Source of the DNA: Psychrobacter piscatorii
GTDB taxonomy: Bacteria > Pseudomonadota > Gammaproteobacteria > Pseudomonadales > Moraxellaceae
NCBI RefSeq assembly: GCF_904846415.1
Contig: NZ_CAJHAR010000022.1
Span: forward strand, 1-61,431
Length of the DNA stretch: 61,431 bases
Direction: 5' to 3'
Numbering within the stretch: position 1 is the first letter of the stretch; each line of letters begins with the position of its first letter. The position numbers and the translations under genes are program-made. The notes under the pieces were generated by a model. The model was not told where the DNA came from and made no database searches. It saw only the letters and a list, made by a program, of their open reading frames with translations. Of the stretch, positions 17,532 to 25,941 are shown one piece after another.

Positions 17532-17901
17532 AATACAAACCTTACAAGTATCAATATTTCGGTTTCTTTATTAAAAAGGCTCTAACAATTATTTTTGAAT
17601 ATCGTCAATATATTTACGACAACCATGAGCTTACTATTATTGTGTTTAACCATTATACCAAATAGCCGATGTATAATTGCATTTGAATATAATCAACGTC
17701 ATGTTCGGTTCATTAGAATCACACAGTCATGTTGCACAATCGTGACGGGTGGCTGAGTGATTGGTAGCTAAGCACATAGTAGAATTGACCTTATACAAAC
17801 AAGCTCGTATAGTCAAAAAGACGTCGTCAACAATCTGATAGGATACGAATTTGTACCACACTAATAGACCGCCACGACTTACTAAAGCCACCAGCCATTC
17901 G
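17532..17901. other. Divergent promoter region between the TusA-like gene and bepA
   Basis: There are 370 bp without a convincing gene. Two TATAAT matches (near 17668 and 17684, plus strand) are possible -10 boxes, but neither has a clear -35 partner. Nothing else was seen. Confidence 0.45.
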
Positions 17902-19545
17902 ATGAATAAGCTAACGGAAAGCTCGCTATCTAAACTATTTGGGCAAACAGATAGCCACAACTCTGTGGTTTTATATTTTGCAAATGGTATCAAAATCGGA
18001 CTGTCAGTGACACTGCTGGTAATCGCCACAAGTGCTCATAGCAAGGATGGTGATGATAGCCAAGCTATGCCATTTGCCAATCATTCATGGCAAACGGTAG
18101 AGTCACAATCGTTAGAGTTACCCAATTTGCGCGGGCAAGGACTGAGCTTTGCTGAGCAGTATCAAAACAAAATGCTGGGTGAGTGGTCATTACAGAACAT
18201 CAATGGTCGGGTCAAAATGGAGCACGACCCTTGGGTGCAAGAGACGGTAAAAGACATGACATGGCGACTCAATGCACAAGCCCGTCAGCAAGCACCACTT
18301 GGCTTAGTTATTCTTGATAATCCTAGCATCAATGCTTTTGCCGCACCTGGCGGAGTCATCGGGATCAATACAGGGACGATATTGGCCGCCAAAAGTATGG
18401 ATGAGCTGGCAAGTGTCATCGCCCATGAAGTCGCGCACATCAGTCAACGGCACTATGAACACAGCGCAGACGAGCGCAAAAAAGCCTTACTGATGCAAGT
18501 AGGCGGTATGTTGGCTGCGATTGCCGCATCAGCAGTCGATGGTGATGCGGCGGCGGCTGTAATGGCGGGTAGCCAGACAGCCTCTATGAATAGCAGCATG
18601 GCTTTTAGCCGTAACAACGAGCGCGAGGCCGACCGAGTAGGGATGCAAATCATGACTCAGGCAGGCTATGACCCTCGGGCAATGCCACGGTTTTTTGCCA
18701 CGATGAATCAACAAAGCCAGCTCAATCAGGTTGAAAATCGCTTTTTACCAAGCTTTGTGCGCTCGCACCCACTCAGTGATGAGCGACTGAGTGAGTCGCA
18801 GAGCCGTGCTGGGCAGTATCCCACACTGTCATTGAGCCAGCAGCAGCGCCATCAAGCCTTGTTTGATTTGCTCTATTGGCGTGTACAAACTACTGGCAAA
18901 CATGCTTCTGAAGTGACGCTCACAACCGCTGCTAAAAATAGTCTGGGTGCCAAGCTTGCCTTAGTGAGCTGGTATGGAGAACAGCAGCGCATCAAAGAGG
19001 CTAATGAGGTATTGGCTGAGATAAATAAACTCCCAAATACGCAGCGTCAAAGCCTAGAACCTTTGCTATCGATTACTCATAGTCAGCTTTTAAGTGAACA
19101 AGGCAAATGGCAACAAGCTGCAGATATTTTAGAGGGTCAGCAGCGTCTGTATCCTGAGCGCCGTGACTTACGTCTGTATTTGGCAGAAGCACTGACCAAT
19201 AGCAATCAGCCATCAAGGGCACAAGCACTGCTAAAACCACTCACAGAGCAACAACCAAGCGATCGCTACGCATGGCAAAGTTTGCAGCTTGCTAATGAAA
19301 AGCTCGCTAAAACTGCAACGTCACCACAACTGGCTAATATTGCAACGATTAACGCATTGCGTTATCGAAGCTACGATCAACTTTGGAATGGCCGCTATGA
19401 GAGTGCATTGACATCACTAACGCAAGCAAAGCAATTGACGGAAAACCTGCAAGCCACAGCACAAAGCAATAGTGCGCGCCCGTTGCTAGCCAATATCAAT
19501 GCAGAAATCAAAGCAATAAAAACCGCCAAAGACTTTGAGCTTTAG
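17902..19545 (+). CDS. bepA: Periplasmic M48 metalloprotease with TPR tail (BepA/YfgC-like)
   Basis: BepA-type proteins act in outer-membrane protein quality control, degrading or helping assemble LptD. An N-terminal signal segment (GLSVTLLVIATSAHS) precedes the M48 domain. The zinc motif HEVAH is at residues 175-179 and the third ligand is in the NNEREADRVG stretch. The C-terminal half (about residues 330-547) is helical with TPR-like repeats, such as QQAADILEGQQRLYPERRDLRLYLAEAL. ATG 17902 is preferred over the upstream TTG 17851. An orthologue symbol is assigned by architecture, not synteny. Confidence 0.88.
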   Translation: MNKLTESSLSKLFGQTDSHNSVVLYFANGIKIGLSVTLLVIATSAHSKDGDDSQAMPFANHSWQTVESQSLELPNLRGQGLSFAEQYQNKMLGEWSLQNINGRVKMEHDPWVQETVKDMTWRLNAQARQQAPLGLVILDNPSINAFAAPGGVIGINTGTILAAKSMDELASVIAHEVAHISQRHYEHSADERKKALLMQVGGMLAAIAASAVDGDAAAAVMAGSQTASMNSSMAFSRNNEREADRVGMQIMTQAGYDPRAMPRFFATMNQQSQLNQVENRFLPSFVRSHPLSDERLSESQSRAGQYPTLSLSQQQRHQALFDLLYWRVQTTGKHASEVTLTTAAKNSLGAKLALVSWYGEQQRIKEANEVLAEINKLPNTQRQSLEPLLSITHSQLLSEQGKWQQAADILEGQQRLYPERRDLRLYLAEALTNSNQPSRAQALLKPLTEQQPSDRYAWQSLQLANEKLAKTATSPQLANIATINALRYRSYDQLWNGRYESALTSLTQAKQLTENLQATAQSNSARPLLANINAEIKAIKTAKDFEL

Positions 19546-19552
19546 GCGGTTT
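19520..19552. terminator. Hairpin overlapping the bepA stop, likely terminator for yqeY
   Basis: The arms AAACCGCCAAAG (19520-19531) and CTTTAGGCGGTTT (19540-19552) pair with one bulged base. The right arm covers the bepA stop codon. On the minus strand the stem is followed by TTTTTATT, so it fits termination of yqeY transcripts about 100 bp after that gene. The plus-strand T-tract is short. Confidence 0.6.
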
Positions 19553-19648
19553 GTAAATAGTCAGTTTTTCGCACAATAGTGGGTGCGCTTGACGACATCA
19601 TTCTCAGTAATAGCAGCTCATATGCCATTTGCTACCCAAAACGAAAAA

Positions 19649-20098
19649 TTAGCCTTGTAGCGCGTCTTTAACCATTTTAGAGATCAATGCAGGATCAGCG
19701 CGACCAGCGGTCTTGTTTTTCAGTACACCCATCACGCTGCCCATATCACGCATAGAAGTGGCACCTTGCTCTGCGATTTCAGCGTTGACCAATGCCATGA
19801 TTTCATCATGACTCATTTGCTGCGGCATAAACTCATTGATAATATCAATTTCAAACTGCTCTTTGGTCGCCAAATCATCACGGCCATTTTCAGTAAAAAT
19901 AGTGAGCGACTCTTGACGTTGTTTGAGCTGCTTTTGTAGCACTTCTAATACTTGCGCGTCATCAAGCTCTGTTTGACGATCAATCTCAATTTGTTTGACC
20001 ACTGATTGTACGTTGCGCAGTATTTTAACACGCTCAAGCTCACGAGCTTTCATTGAAACTTTGATGTTGTCTGATAACGTCTGTTTAAGTTGGCTCAC
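19649..20098 (-). CDS. yqeY: GatB/YqeY domain protein
   Basis: The family is related to the C-terminal tail of the GatB amidotransferase subunit; its own role is unclear. The 149-residue protein is almost all helix with the family pattern: MKARELERVKILRNVQ, DDLATKEQFEIDIINEFMPQQMS and the ending GSVMGVLKNKTAGRADPALISKMVK. It lies downstream of rpsU on the same strand. In many Gammaproteobacteria yqeY sits in the rpsU-dnaG neighbourhood, so the context agrees. Confidence 0.93.
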   Translation of the reverse strand: MSQLKQTLSDNIKVSMKARELERVKILRNVQSVVKQIEIDRQTELDDAQVLEVLQKQLKQRQESLTIFTENGRDDLATKEQFEIDIINEFMPQQMSHDEIMALVNAEIAEQGATSMRDMGSVMGVLKNKTAGRADPALISKMVKDALQG

Positions 20099-20233
20099 TG
20101 CTATTATCCTTATTCGTTTGTTAAATGCTATTTGTTGGGTACTGTTTAATAAGTTTTTTGGGATAAAACCTGCTGAGAGCGGGCTTTGATAAAAAAATGC
20201 GTCAGCAGTAACAACGAAAATTGTAGCATAAAA

Positions 20234-20267
20234 AACGCCACTGATATCGATGGATAACAGTGGCGTT
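20234..20267 (-). terminator. Intrinsic terminator of rpsU
   Basis: There is a perfect ten-pair stem AACGCCACTG / CAGTGGCGTT (20234-20243 and 20258-20267). On the minus strand the second arm runs into TTTTT. It lies 37 bp after the rpsU stop and separates rpsU from yqeY. Confidence 0.9.
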
Positions 20268-20303
20268 AGTGTAGCACTTGTACTTAACTAATCAGATTGT
20301 TGA

Positions 20304-20519
20304 TTAGTACATACGAGTAGTACGAATAGTTTCGCGTTGTAACTTCTTCTTATAACGCTTTACGGCAGCAGCTTTTTTGCGCTTACGTACTTGCGTTGGT
20401 TTTTCATAAAACTCACGCTTACGTACGTCTGATAATACACCAGCTTTTTCACAAGCGCGCTTGAAACGACGGATAGCGATATCAACTGGTTCGTTTTCTT
20501 TAACCTTAACTGCAGGCAT
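20304..20519 (-). CDS. rpsU: 30S ribosomal protein S21
   Basis: This is a small basic ribosomal protein of 71 residues. It shows the S21 signature from [20 protein letters not shown] through [20 protein letters not shown], followed by a run of Lys/Arg ([16 protein letters not shown]). It is full length. An AGGAGT-like ribosome site precedes the ATG. It is read away from tsaD as in other Gammaproteobacteria, but here a MITE and two lipoprotein genes lie between the two. Confidence 0.98.
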
Positions 20520-20845
20520 GAAGACTCCTCGATTAGGATGAGATATAAGGGCATTAGTTTGGCTGTGTGTTAGTATTTAGCCGTAATATCTCAAGATTAC
20601 TGGCATCAGCTCAAACTAGGACAATTCTCACGCATTGGCGTAAGGGCAAGTATTTTAATAAAAAATATCAACAAAGTCAATGATTTTAACGGTTTATTGT
20701 CTATTTATACTTTGTTTAAAAAGTATTCAAGCTAAGCTGTCAGGTTTTAGGTGGAGTTAAAGCACAAAGCTTAGTATCAATAAAAAGTCCCTACGGTCTA
20801 TAACGGTTTAGTGGGAGTTTATGCTATGATATTTCCCATATTATA

Positions 20846-21110
20846 GGGTCTGTTTGATATTCAAATGTTAGGGCTGCTGATGGCTAAAATGGCACCAAAC
20901 TAGGCGAAAACCGACGATAATGTCGAGACCTTAGCTAGGTTTTCAACGACGGTTGGGGTGATTTTAGCATCAGCCTTTCAGGGCAGTACTCTTTTTTGCC
21001 AATATATGGCGAAATGGTTTAACCTAGAATGACTAGGCGTCAACAATTTCACTGCATATTGTCTAAAAAATAGTGACTGCCAGCACCACATTTGAATATC
21101 AAATAGACCC
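20846..21110. mobile_element. MITE-like element with 30-bp terminal inverted repeats and TA duplication
   Basis: The ends GGGTCTGTTTGATATTCAAA (from 20846) and the reverse complement of 21110 backwards (GGGTCTATTTGATATTCAAA) match with one mismatch in 20. The match continues less perfectly for another ten bases. Both ends are flanked by TA, a probable target duplication (20844-20845 and 21111-21112). At 265 bp there is no transposase frame, so the element is non-autonomous. Its left half holds a second, imperfect inverted repeat (about 20877-20974). TA duplication fits IS630 or some IS5-type parents. I cannot name the parent. Confidence 0.83.
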
Positions 21111-21158
21111 TAGTAAGCCTATGAACCGTTTTGTGCGTATTTTATTGAGGATGTTGGA

Positions 21159-21539
21159 ATGAGAAAAACAGTATTGAATACGGTGTTGAGCACAGCTTTT
21201 ATCGTGGCGTTGGGTGCGGGCGTGAGTGCTTGTAGCGGCGGCGAAGAGCATGAAGAAGTATTGGCGATCGATATGGTAGATGAAGCGGCTGAGCTAGCAC
21301 GCGTAAATGCCCCTGAAGCAGAAGACATGGAGTTTCCAGAGACTTCTGCAACTGCAGTGGCAGACAATGCGACGGCAGCTGATGAAGCAGGTGCGACTGA
21401 ATCTGAAGCGATGAGTGTTGAGCAAGAAATAACAGGCGATACCCAAGCGGATAGTGCTGATACCGCGGCTGCGCCTGCTGCCACTGACAGCGCCGATATG
21501 GCAACACCTGAAGATGCCGCTGCAACACCTGCTGAGTAA
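21159..21539 (+). CDS. Putative acidic Ala/Asp/Glu-rich lipoprotein
   Basis: Function not recognised. The 126-residue product has a signal peptide (VLNTVLSTAFIVALGAG) with lipobox VSAC at residues 23-26. The mature part is low-complexity, dominated by Ala, Glu, Asp, Thr and Ser, strongly acidic, with no aromatic core. It therefore looks disordered. AGGATGTTGGA lies just upstream of the ATG. It starts 48 bp beyond the MITE, which could supply its promoter. The next gene encodes a lipoprotein with a similar acidic linker, so the pair may have arisen by partial duplication. Confidence 0.72.
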   Translation: MRKTVLNTVLSTAFIVALGAGVSACSGGEEHEEVLAIDMVDEAAELARVNAPEAEDMEFPETSATAVADNATAADEAGATESEAMSVEQEITGDTQADSADTAAAPAATDSADMATPEDAAATPAE

Positions 21540-21628
21540 GCCTTCAATTAGACTCGTAATATAATATTGCGAGTCTATGAACTGCTACAAAAAATTTGGC
21601 CACAGACGCATCAAATAAAGGTAAGGTC

Positions 21629-22126
21629 ATGATTGATATACAGCAGCACATAAAAAGACTGAGCTTATCTGTCATCAGTCTGAGTGTGTTATTAGTATTG
21701 AGCGCTTGTAGTGGTGATAACGCGACTACGGAAGCGTCTACCGCAGCCAACGAACCTGCTGCTACGAGTGTTGAAGAAATAGTTGCAACAAAATCCGAAG
21801 CTACGGTGCCTGAGCCTATAGTTGAACCTGAGTCTACCGACATGGTAGTTGAAGAAGAAACTGCCGCTGAGCCTGAAATGCTCGCTGCAGATGCTGGTGC
21901 TAAACTTTACGAGTCAAACTGTAAGGTTTGCCATACAGCAGGTTTATTGAATGCGCCGAAATATGGTGACACAGCCTCTTGGGCGACTCGTTTGACCAAA
22001 GATAAAGAGACACTATATATGCACTCTGCTAAGGGCTTTAATAAAATGCCAGCACAGGCGGTAGATGGTGTCAGTGAGGCACAAGTCAAAGCCGCTGTTG
22101 ATTATATGCTCGCGTCAGTAAGCTGA
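21629..22126 (+). CDS. Cytochrome c5-like lipoprotein
   Basis: This is a class I c-type cytochrome, probably a periplasmic electron carrier anchored by lipid. The signal peptide ends in lipobox LSAC. It is followed by an Ala/Glu/Thr-rich acidic linker of about 70 residues and a single haem domain. The haem motif CKVCH lies in ESNCKVCHTAGLLNAPKYGD, with the axial Met probably in FNKMPAQ. The arrangement matches the cytochrome c5/CytCBB3 type. ATG 21629 has AAAGGTAAGG upstream; the TTG at 21596 is rejected. A terminator follows. Confidence 0.88.
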   Translation: MIDIQQHIKRLSLSVISLSVLLVLSACSGDNATTEASTAANEPAATSVEEIVATKSEATVPEPIVEPESTDMVVEEETAAEPEMLAADAGAKLYESNCKVCHTAGLLNAPKYGDTASWATRLTKDKETLYMHSAKGFNKMPAQAVDGVSEAQVKAAVDYMLASVS

Positions 22127-22171
22127 TACGGTATATATAGACGATATCAGTCATTGAAATTTGTTAAACTG

Positions 22172-22205
22172 ACCGTCATTGTGACTGACAATGGCGGTTT
22201 TTTTA
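22172..22205 (+). terminator. Intrinsic terminator after the cytochrome c5-like gene
   Basis: The arms ACCGTCATTGT (22172-22182) and ACAATGGCGGT (22188-22198) form an 11-pair stem with one G-T pair and a five-base loop. Seven or more Ts follow. Confidence 0.92.
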
Positions 22206-22347
22206 TGCACGTTTTTTATTACTATCAACTTTGACAATATGACTGGCTGTACGAAGCGGATTTGATTCGCTATTCAAAATGTTAAAGTGATATACAATAA
22301 AAACGCGGCGAAAAATAGTCCGAAAATCAAAGCATAAAGGCAAAAGT

Positions 22348-23385
22348 ATGAAGGTATTGGGTTTAGAGACCTCTTGTGATGAGACGGGGCTAGCGATTTT
22401 TGATAGCGAGCAGATTAATAGTGATAACCAAGGGTTAGTTGGGCAAGTACTGTACTCACAGATTGAGCTGCATGCGCTCTATGGCGGCGTTGTACCTGAG
22501 CTTGCCAGTCGCGATCATATTCGTAAGCTTGTGCCATTACTCAACGAGCTACTTGAGCAGTGCAACATGAAAAAAATCGAGATCGATGCGATTGCCTATA
22601 CCAAAGGTCCAGGGCTAATTGGTGCGTTAATGACTGGCGCATTATTTGGGCGTAGCTTAGCCTATGGTTTGGATATTCCTGCCATTGGTATTCATCATAT
22701 GGAAGGTCACTTGCTCGCGCCGCTTATGGGTGCCAATCCACCCGCTTTCCCATTTGTCTCGCTGTTAGTCTCTGGCGGTCACACGTTACTTATTGCCGCA
22801 CATGGCGTTGGGCAGTATGAGATATTGGGTGAGTCGATCGATGACGCGGCGGGTGAGTGCTTTGATAAAGCGGCCAAGATGCTGGGCTTACCTTATCCCG
22901 GTGGCCCTAATATTGCTAAACTGGCAGAAGCTGGCAACCCTGATGCTTACGCACTGCCAAGACCGATGCTTCATCGAGGTTTGGACTTTTCATTTAGTGG
23001 TATGAAAACAGCGGTACATAACTTGATCAAAGACACTGATGGCTCTGATAGCGATCCGCAAATTCGCGCGGATATCGCCGCCAGCTTCCAACATGCAGTG
23101 GTCGATACCTTAGTGAAAAAATGTGTCAAAGCACTCAAGCAAGCAGATATGAGCCGTCTGGTCATTGCAGGCGGCGTCAGTGCCAATACGCATCTGCGCG
23201 AGATGCTAGAGGCGGAGCTGGCTAAGATCAATGCGACGGTCCACTATGCACCGCCCGCGCTGTGTACAGACAATGGCGCGATGATTGCTTATGCAGGGTT
23301 TGAGCGTTTGCAGGCAGGACAGTCTGATGACTTGGACGTTAGCTGTGTTCCGCGCTGGCCAATGACAGAGTTACCAGCCGTATAA
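22348..23385 (+). CDS. tsaD: tRNA N6-adenosine threonylcarbamoyltransferase TsaD
   Basis: TsaD transfers threonylcarbamoyl to A37 of ANN-decoding tRNAs, with TsaB and TsaE. The 345-residue protein has the ASKHA start [17 protein letters not shown] and the metal-binding [10 protein letters not shown]. These are followed by [10 protein letters not shown], the [14 protein letters not shown] loop, [12 protein letters not shown] and the late [11 protein letters not shown]. It is full length. It is separated from its usual divergent neighbour rpsU by about 1.8 kb of inserted DNA. crcB follows 44 bp downstream. Confidence 0.98.
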   Translation: MKVLGLETSCDETGLAIFDSEQINSDNQGLVGQVLYSQIELHALYGGVVPELASRDHIRKLVPLLNELLEQCNMKKIEIDAIAYTKGPGLIGALMTGALFGRSLAYGLDIPAIGIHHMEGHLLAPLMGANPPAFPFVSLLVSGGHTLLIAAHGVGQYEILGESIDDAAGECFDKAAKMLGLPYPGGPNIAKLAEAGNPDAYALPRPMLHRGLDFSFSGMKTAVHNLIKDTDGSDSDPQIRADIAASFQHAVVDTLVKKCVKALKQADMSRLVIAGGVSANTHLREMLEAELAKINATVHYAPPALCTDNGAMIAYAGFERLQAGQSDDLDVSCVPRWPMTELPAV

Positions 23386-23429
23386 TTGAGCCTTTTGTCC
23401 AACAAATTTATACGAACTAAGGACAGTCT

Positions 23430-23801
23430 ATGCAGTGGCTTGCTATTGGTCTGGGAGCAGCATTCGGTGCTTGCCTGCGCGCGTGGCTATCGCGTTTCAA
23501 TGCTTTAAATAGTTGGGTACCACTTGGGACTCTGAGCGCTAACATACTGGGCGGGCTTCTAATTGGGCTTGCGCTGGTGTGGTTTGAACGTATGGGAAGC
23601 AATCTATCTGATCATGTGCGTGTCTTTGTGATTACTGGCTTTTTGGGTGGGTTAACTACCTTTAGTACGTTCAGTGCAGAAGTATTTAGTTTTATTCATG
23701 ATGGGCGGCTACTGGCAGGCTTAGCGCTCATAGGCTTGCATGTGGGGATGACATTATTGGCAACCGCAATTGGTTTTTATTTCTTTAAGTTGGTTTTGTA
23801 G
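23430..23801 (+). CDS. crcB: Fluoride exporter CrcB (Fluc)
   Basis: CrcB proteins are small dual-topology fluoride channels of the inner membrane. The 123-residue protein has four hydrophobic helices. The family motifs [14 protein letters not shown] at the start, [15 protein letters not shown] in helix 2 and [16 protein letters not shown] in helix 3, with the TTFSTF selectivity stretch, are all present. There is no room for a fluoride riboswitch in the 44-bp gap behind tsaD, so it is probably transcribed from tsaD. Confidence 0.95.
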   Translation: MQWLAIGLGAAFGACLRAWLSRFNALNSWVPLGTLSANILGGLLIGLALVWFERMGSNLSDHVRVFVITGFLGGLTTFSTFSAEVFSFIHDGRLLAGLALIGLHVGMTLLATAIGFYFFKLVL

Positions 23802-23827
23802 TCATTAGTAGATATTAATCGTTTAAT

Positions 23828-23872
23828 AGACTGTTATAAGTGGTTCCATTATATCAGTCTGTTTTAAGTGGT
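23828..23872 (+). repeat. Pair of 17-bp near-identical direct repeats
   Basis: AGACTGTTATAAGTGGT (23828-23844) and AGTCTGTTTTAAGTGGT (23856-23872) match at 15 of 17 positions. A related GGTCTGTT begins at 23870, and its near reverse complement AATAGACC is at 23924-23931. They may be a mobile-element remnant or a regulatory repeat. They lie between crcB and the barstar-family gene. Confidence 0.5.
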
Positions 23873-24033
23873 CTGTTAATAGGTTTGAAGGGTGAAATAG
23901 CTGTTTCTGTTGGGGTATACCTGAAATAGACCGCCTAGACATTCTTATATTCTAATTAAAAAAACTCTTATAATAGATGCCGAGAGCTTTTTAATAATAC
24001 TGTTCTACTGAGTAACGTATATTGGAAATAATT

Positions 24034-24318
24034 ATGAATATTGAAATTCACGGCGATAAAATATTGACTGAGTTAGAATTTCATAAAGAAATTGCGCGGC
24101 AATTTGATGTGGAGCTCTACTATGGTAAGAATCTTGATGCATTATGGGATCTATTAAGCGGGGGTGTAGAGAGACCTATTAATTTAATATGGTTCAATTC
24201 AACTACTTCAAAAGAAAAGCTGAGTTGCTTTGAAGAGATAGTTTTTATTCTCGAAAAAGTTAAAAACCAGGACGAGCAATTCAACTTGGAAGAAAAATTT
24301 ACTTATACCTTAATGTAG
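24034..24318 (+). CDS. Barstar-family protein (RNase inhibitor-like)
   Basis: Barstar-like proteins bind and block barnase-type ribonucleases and often act as immunity proteins. The 94-residue product begins IEIHGDKILTELEFHKEIA. It carries the family core YYGKNLDALWDLLSGGVERP, where the Tyr-Tyr-Gly-Lys-Asn-Leu-Asp-Ala-Leu-Trp segment aligns with the barnase-binding helix. ATG 24034 is preferred to TTG 24022. No ribonuclease gene is nearby. The gene is AT-rich compared with tsaD and crcB, which suggests acquisition by transfer. Confidence 0.87.
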   Translation: MNIEIHGDKILTELEFHKEIARQFDVELYYGKNLDALWDLLSGGVERPINLIWFNSTTSKEKLSCFEEIVFILEKVKNQDEQFNLEEKFTYTLM

Positions 24319-24479
24319 TTCTGCTAGCTATCTTACAACAATCAGAAATAAGGTAGTGAAAAATCAAAGTTGTTAATAAAACACTATAGATATTAGGCAT
24401 ACAACTCATAGTTCGATGCCTGTATAGCGCACCAAACACGTTCCCATAACAGACGTTATTAAATATAAGGCTTAGCAGT

Positions 24480-24698
24480 ATGTTGAATATAAACGATGTT
24501 ATTAAGGTATCAAAAAATATTCAAGACGATATCAGAGCAGGTCATTTGGGTACTGTAGTACATATTTTTGATCAAAATCCCCCTATGTACTTAATTGAGT
24601 TTATTGATAATGAAGGCCGTACAACTGAAATGGCATCTCTAAAAGAAGAAGACATGAGCCTTTATTGGGTTGCCAGCACTGAAACATATGTCGAATAG
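24480..24698 (+). CDS. DUF4926-like small protein
   Basis: This is a 72-residue acidic protein with an SH3-like small beta-barrel pattern: INDVIKVSKNIQDDIRAGHLGTVVHIF, then PMYLIEFIDNEGRTTEMASLKEEDM. This matches what I know of DUF4926 proteins, which often occur among toxin-immunity genes. Function in this organism is unknown. It lies 161 bp after the barstar-family gene, has similar AT-rich composition, and no toxin gene is adjacent. The assignment is from pattern recognition only. Confidence 0.72.
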   Translation: MLNINDVIKVSKNIQDDIRAGHLGTVVHIFDQNPPMYLIEFIDNEGRTTEMASLKEEDMSLYWVASTETYVE

Positions 24699-24946
24699 TT
24701 AACGGTGAATTGTCCTGACTATTGATGACTACCTGATAACCTAGTCAAAAAACCATTAAGCCAAGCTCATTCAGTACACTCAGATGTACATTGATTCAAT
24801 ATAAAATCTATATCCATTGGAATCACGTGGGCTATAGCCGAAGATTCAAGTCCTCACTAGGGAACCATCAGTTTTCCTAACGCCTACCACAACGTAAGAA
24901 AGCGGACAGTATTTTATAACCAAAAAATGTAATAAGCAGTGGAGTA

Positions 24947-25837
24947 TTAAACTGGCTTTACGATCCCTTCCAATAAATTCGCAAACCCTTGCATGTATGC
25001 TGTATCTTTACTTGAGGTACGCGTCGCGGCGTATAGCTGACAATGCACACCCTCTCCTAGTGGTCGCGAGACGACCCAACCTTTTCTCTCATATTCAGCA
25101 ACCACCCAATCAGGCAACGCTGCCACACCGCGTTCACTGGCAACCAACTGAATCAGCATCGCGGTCAGCTCTGTGGTACGAACACTCTCAAAGCTCACTT
25201 GTGCTGGTGTCATAAAGTTGGCAATGATATCGAGACGCTTGGCTTCTACCGGATAGGCAATTAATGTCTCGTTGGTCAAATCATCTGGTTCAATAAATTC
25301 CTGTGCTGCCAAATCATGTGTTGGCGACAGCACCAAGCGACTCTCATACTCAAACAATGGCTGATAGCTGATACCATCGATCGGTAAATCACTGGTAGTG
25401 ATGAGCAGGTCGATATCGCCCTCCATCAATAGATGATGCGGCTCAGGCTCAAAGCCTGTGGCAAAATCCAGCTCGACATCTGACCATTCACGTCGATAGT
25501 GATTGAGTATCGGCATGAGCCAATCAAAACAGCTATGGCACTCTGATGCCAGTCGCAATCGTCCTGCTTGACCGTGTGCTAAGCGTTTGAGGTTGGATTT
25601 GGTACGGGTCACTTGCGGCAAAATACTATCTGCCAATGCCAATACGGTTTTACCCGCTGGCGTGAAGCTGAGCGGGCGAGTTCGACGATTGACTAAGCTG
25701 ATGTCGTAATAGTTCTCTAGCTCTTTCAATTGATGCGAAACGGCCGAAGCAGTGACGTGTAGCTCATCGGCCGCTGCTGCAAGTGAACCATGCGCTCGTA
25801 GCGCGGTTAATGTATTAAGATGACGAAGCTCAAGCAT
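24947..25837 (-). CDS. metR: LysR-family regulator, MetR-like
   Basis: This is a LysR-type transcription factor of 296 residues. The N-terminal winged helix is RHLNTLTALRAHGSLAAAADELHVTASAVSHQLKELE. The effector domain shows strong resemblance to MetR: RLRLASECHSCFDWLMPIL, LLMEGDIDLLITTSDLP, ALPDWVVAEYERKGWVV and LGEGVHCQLYAATR. MetR responds to homocysteine and controls methionine biosynthesis genes. No met gene is adjacent; downstream of potC is unusual. Residue similarity supports MetR, context does not add to it. Confidence 0.82.
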   Translation of the reverse strand: MLELRHLNTLTALRAHGSLAAAADELHVTASAVSHQLKELENYYDISLVNRRTRPLSFTPAGKTVLALADSILPQVTRTKSNLKRLAHGQAGRLRLASECHSCFDWLMPILNHYRREWSDVELDFATGFEPEPHHLLMEGDIDLLITTSDLPIDGISYQPLFEYESRLVLSPTHDLAAQEFIEPDDLTNETLIAYPVEAKRLDIIANFMTPAQVSFESVRTTELTAMLIQLVASERGVAALPDWVVAEYERKGWVVSRPLGEGVHCQLYAATRTSSKDTAYMQGFANLLEGIVKPV

Positions 25838-25941
25838 AATAGTACCTAACCGCTAAGGTGAGAAAAATTCATTATAGTCAATATGGAGCTGAATTTCACT
25901 CATAGTCTGCTACTAGTGAGAAGTTAATAAATAATCAACGT

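Noticed and set aside
21119..21547. Long open frame antisense to the acidic lipoprotein gene
   Set aside because: Ser/Ala-rich translation is the mirror of the low-complexity GC-periodic gene on the plus strand, which has a signal peptide and ribosome site.
23386..23429. Fluoride riboswitch before crcB
   Set aside because: Only 44 bp separate tsaD and crcB and no riboswitch core is visible.
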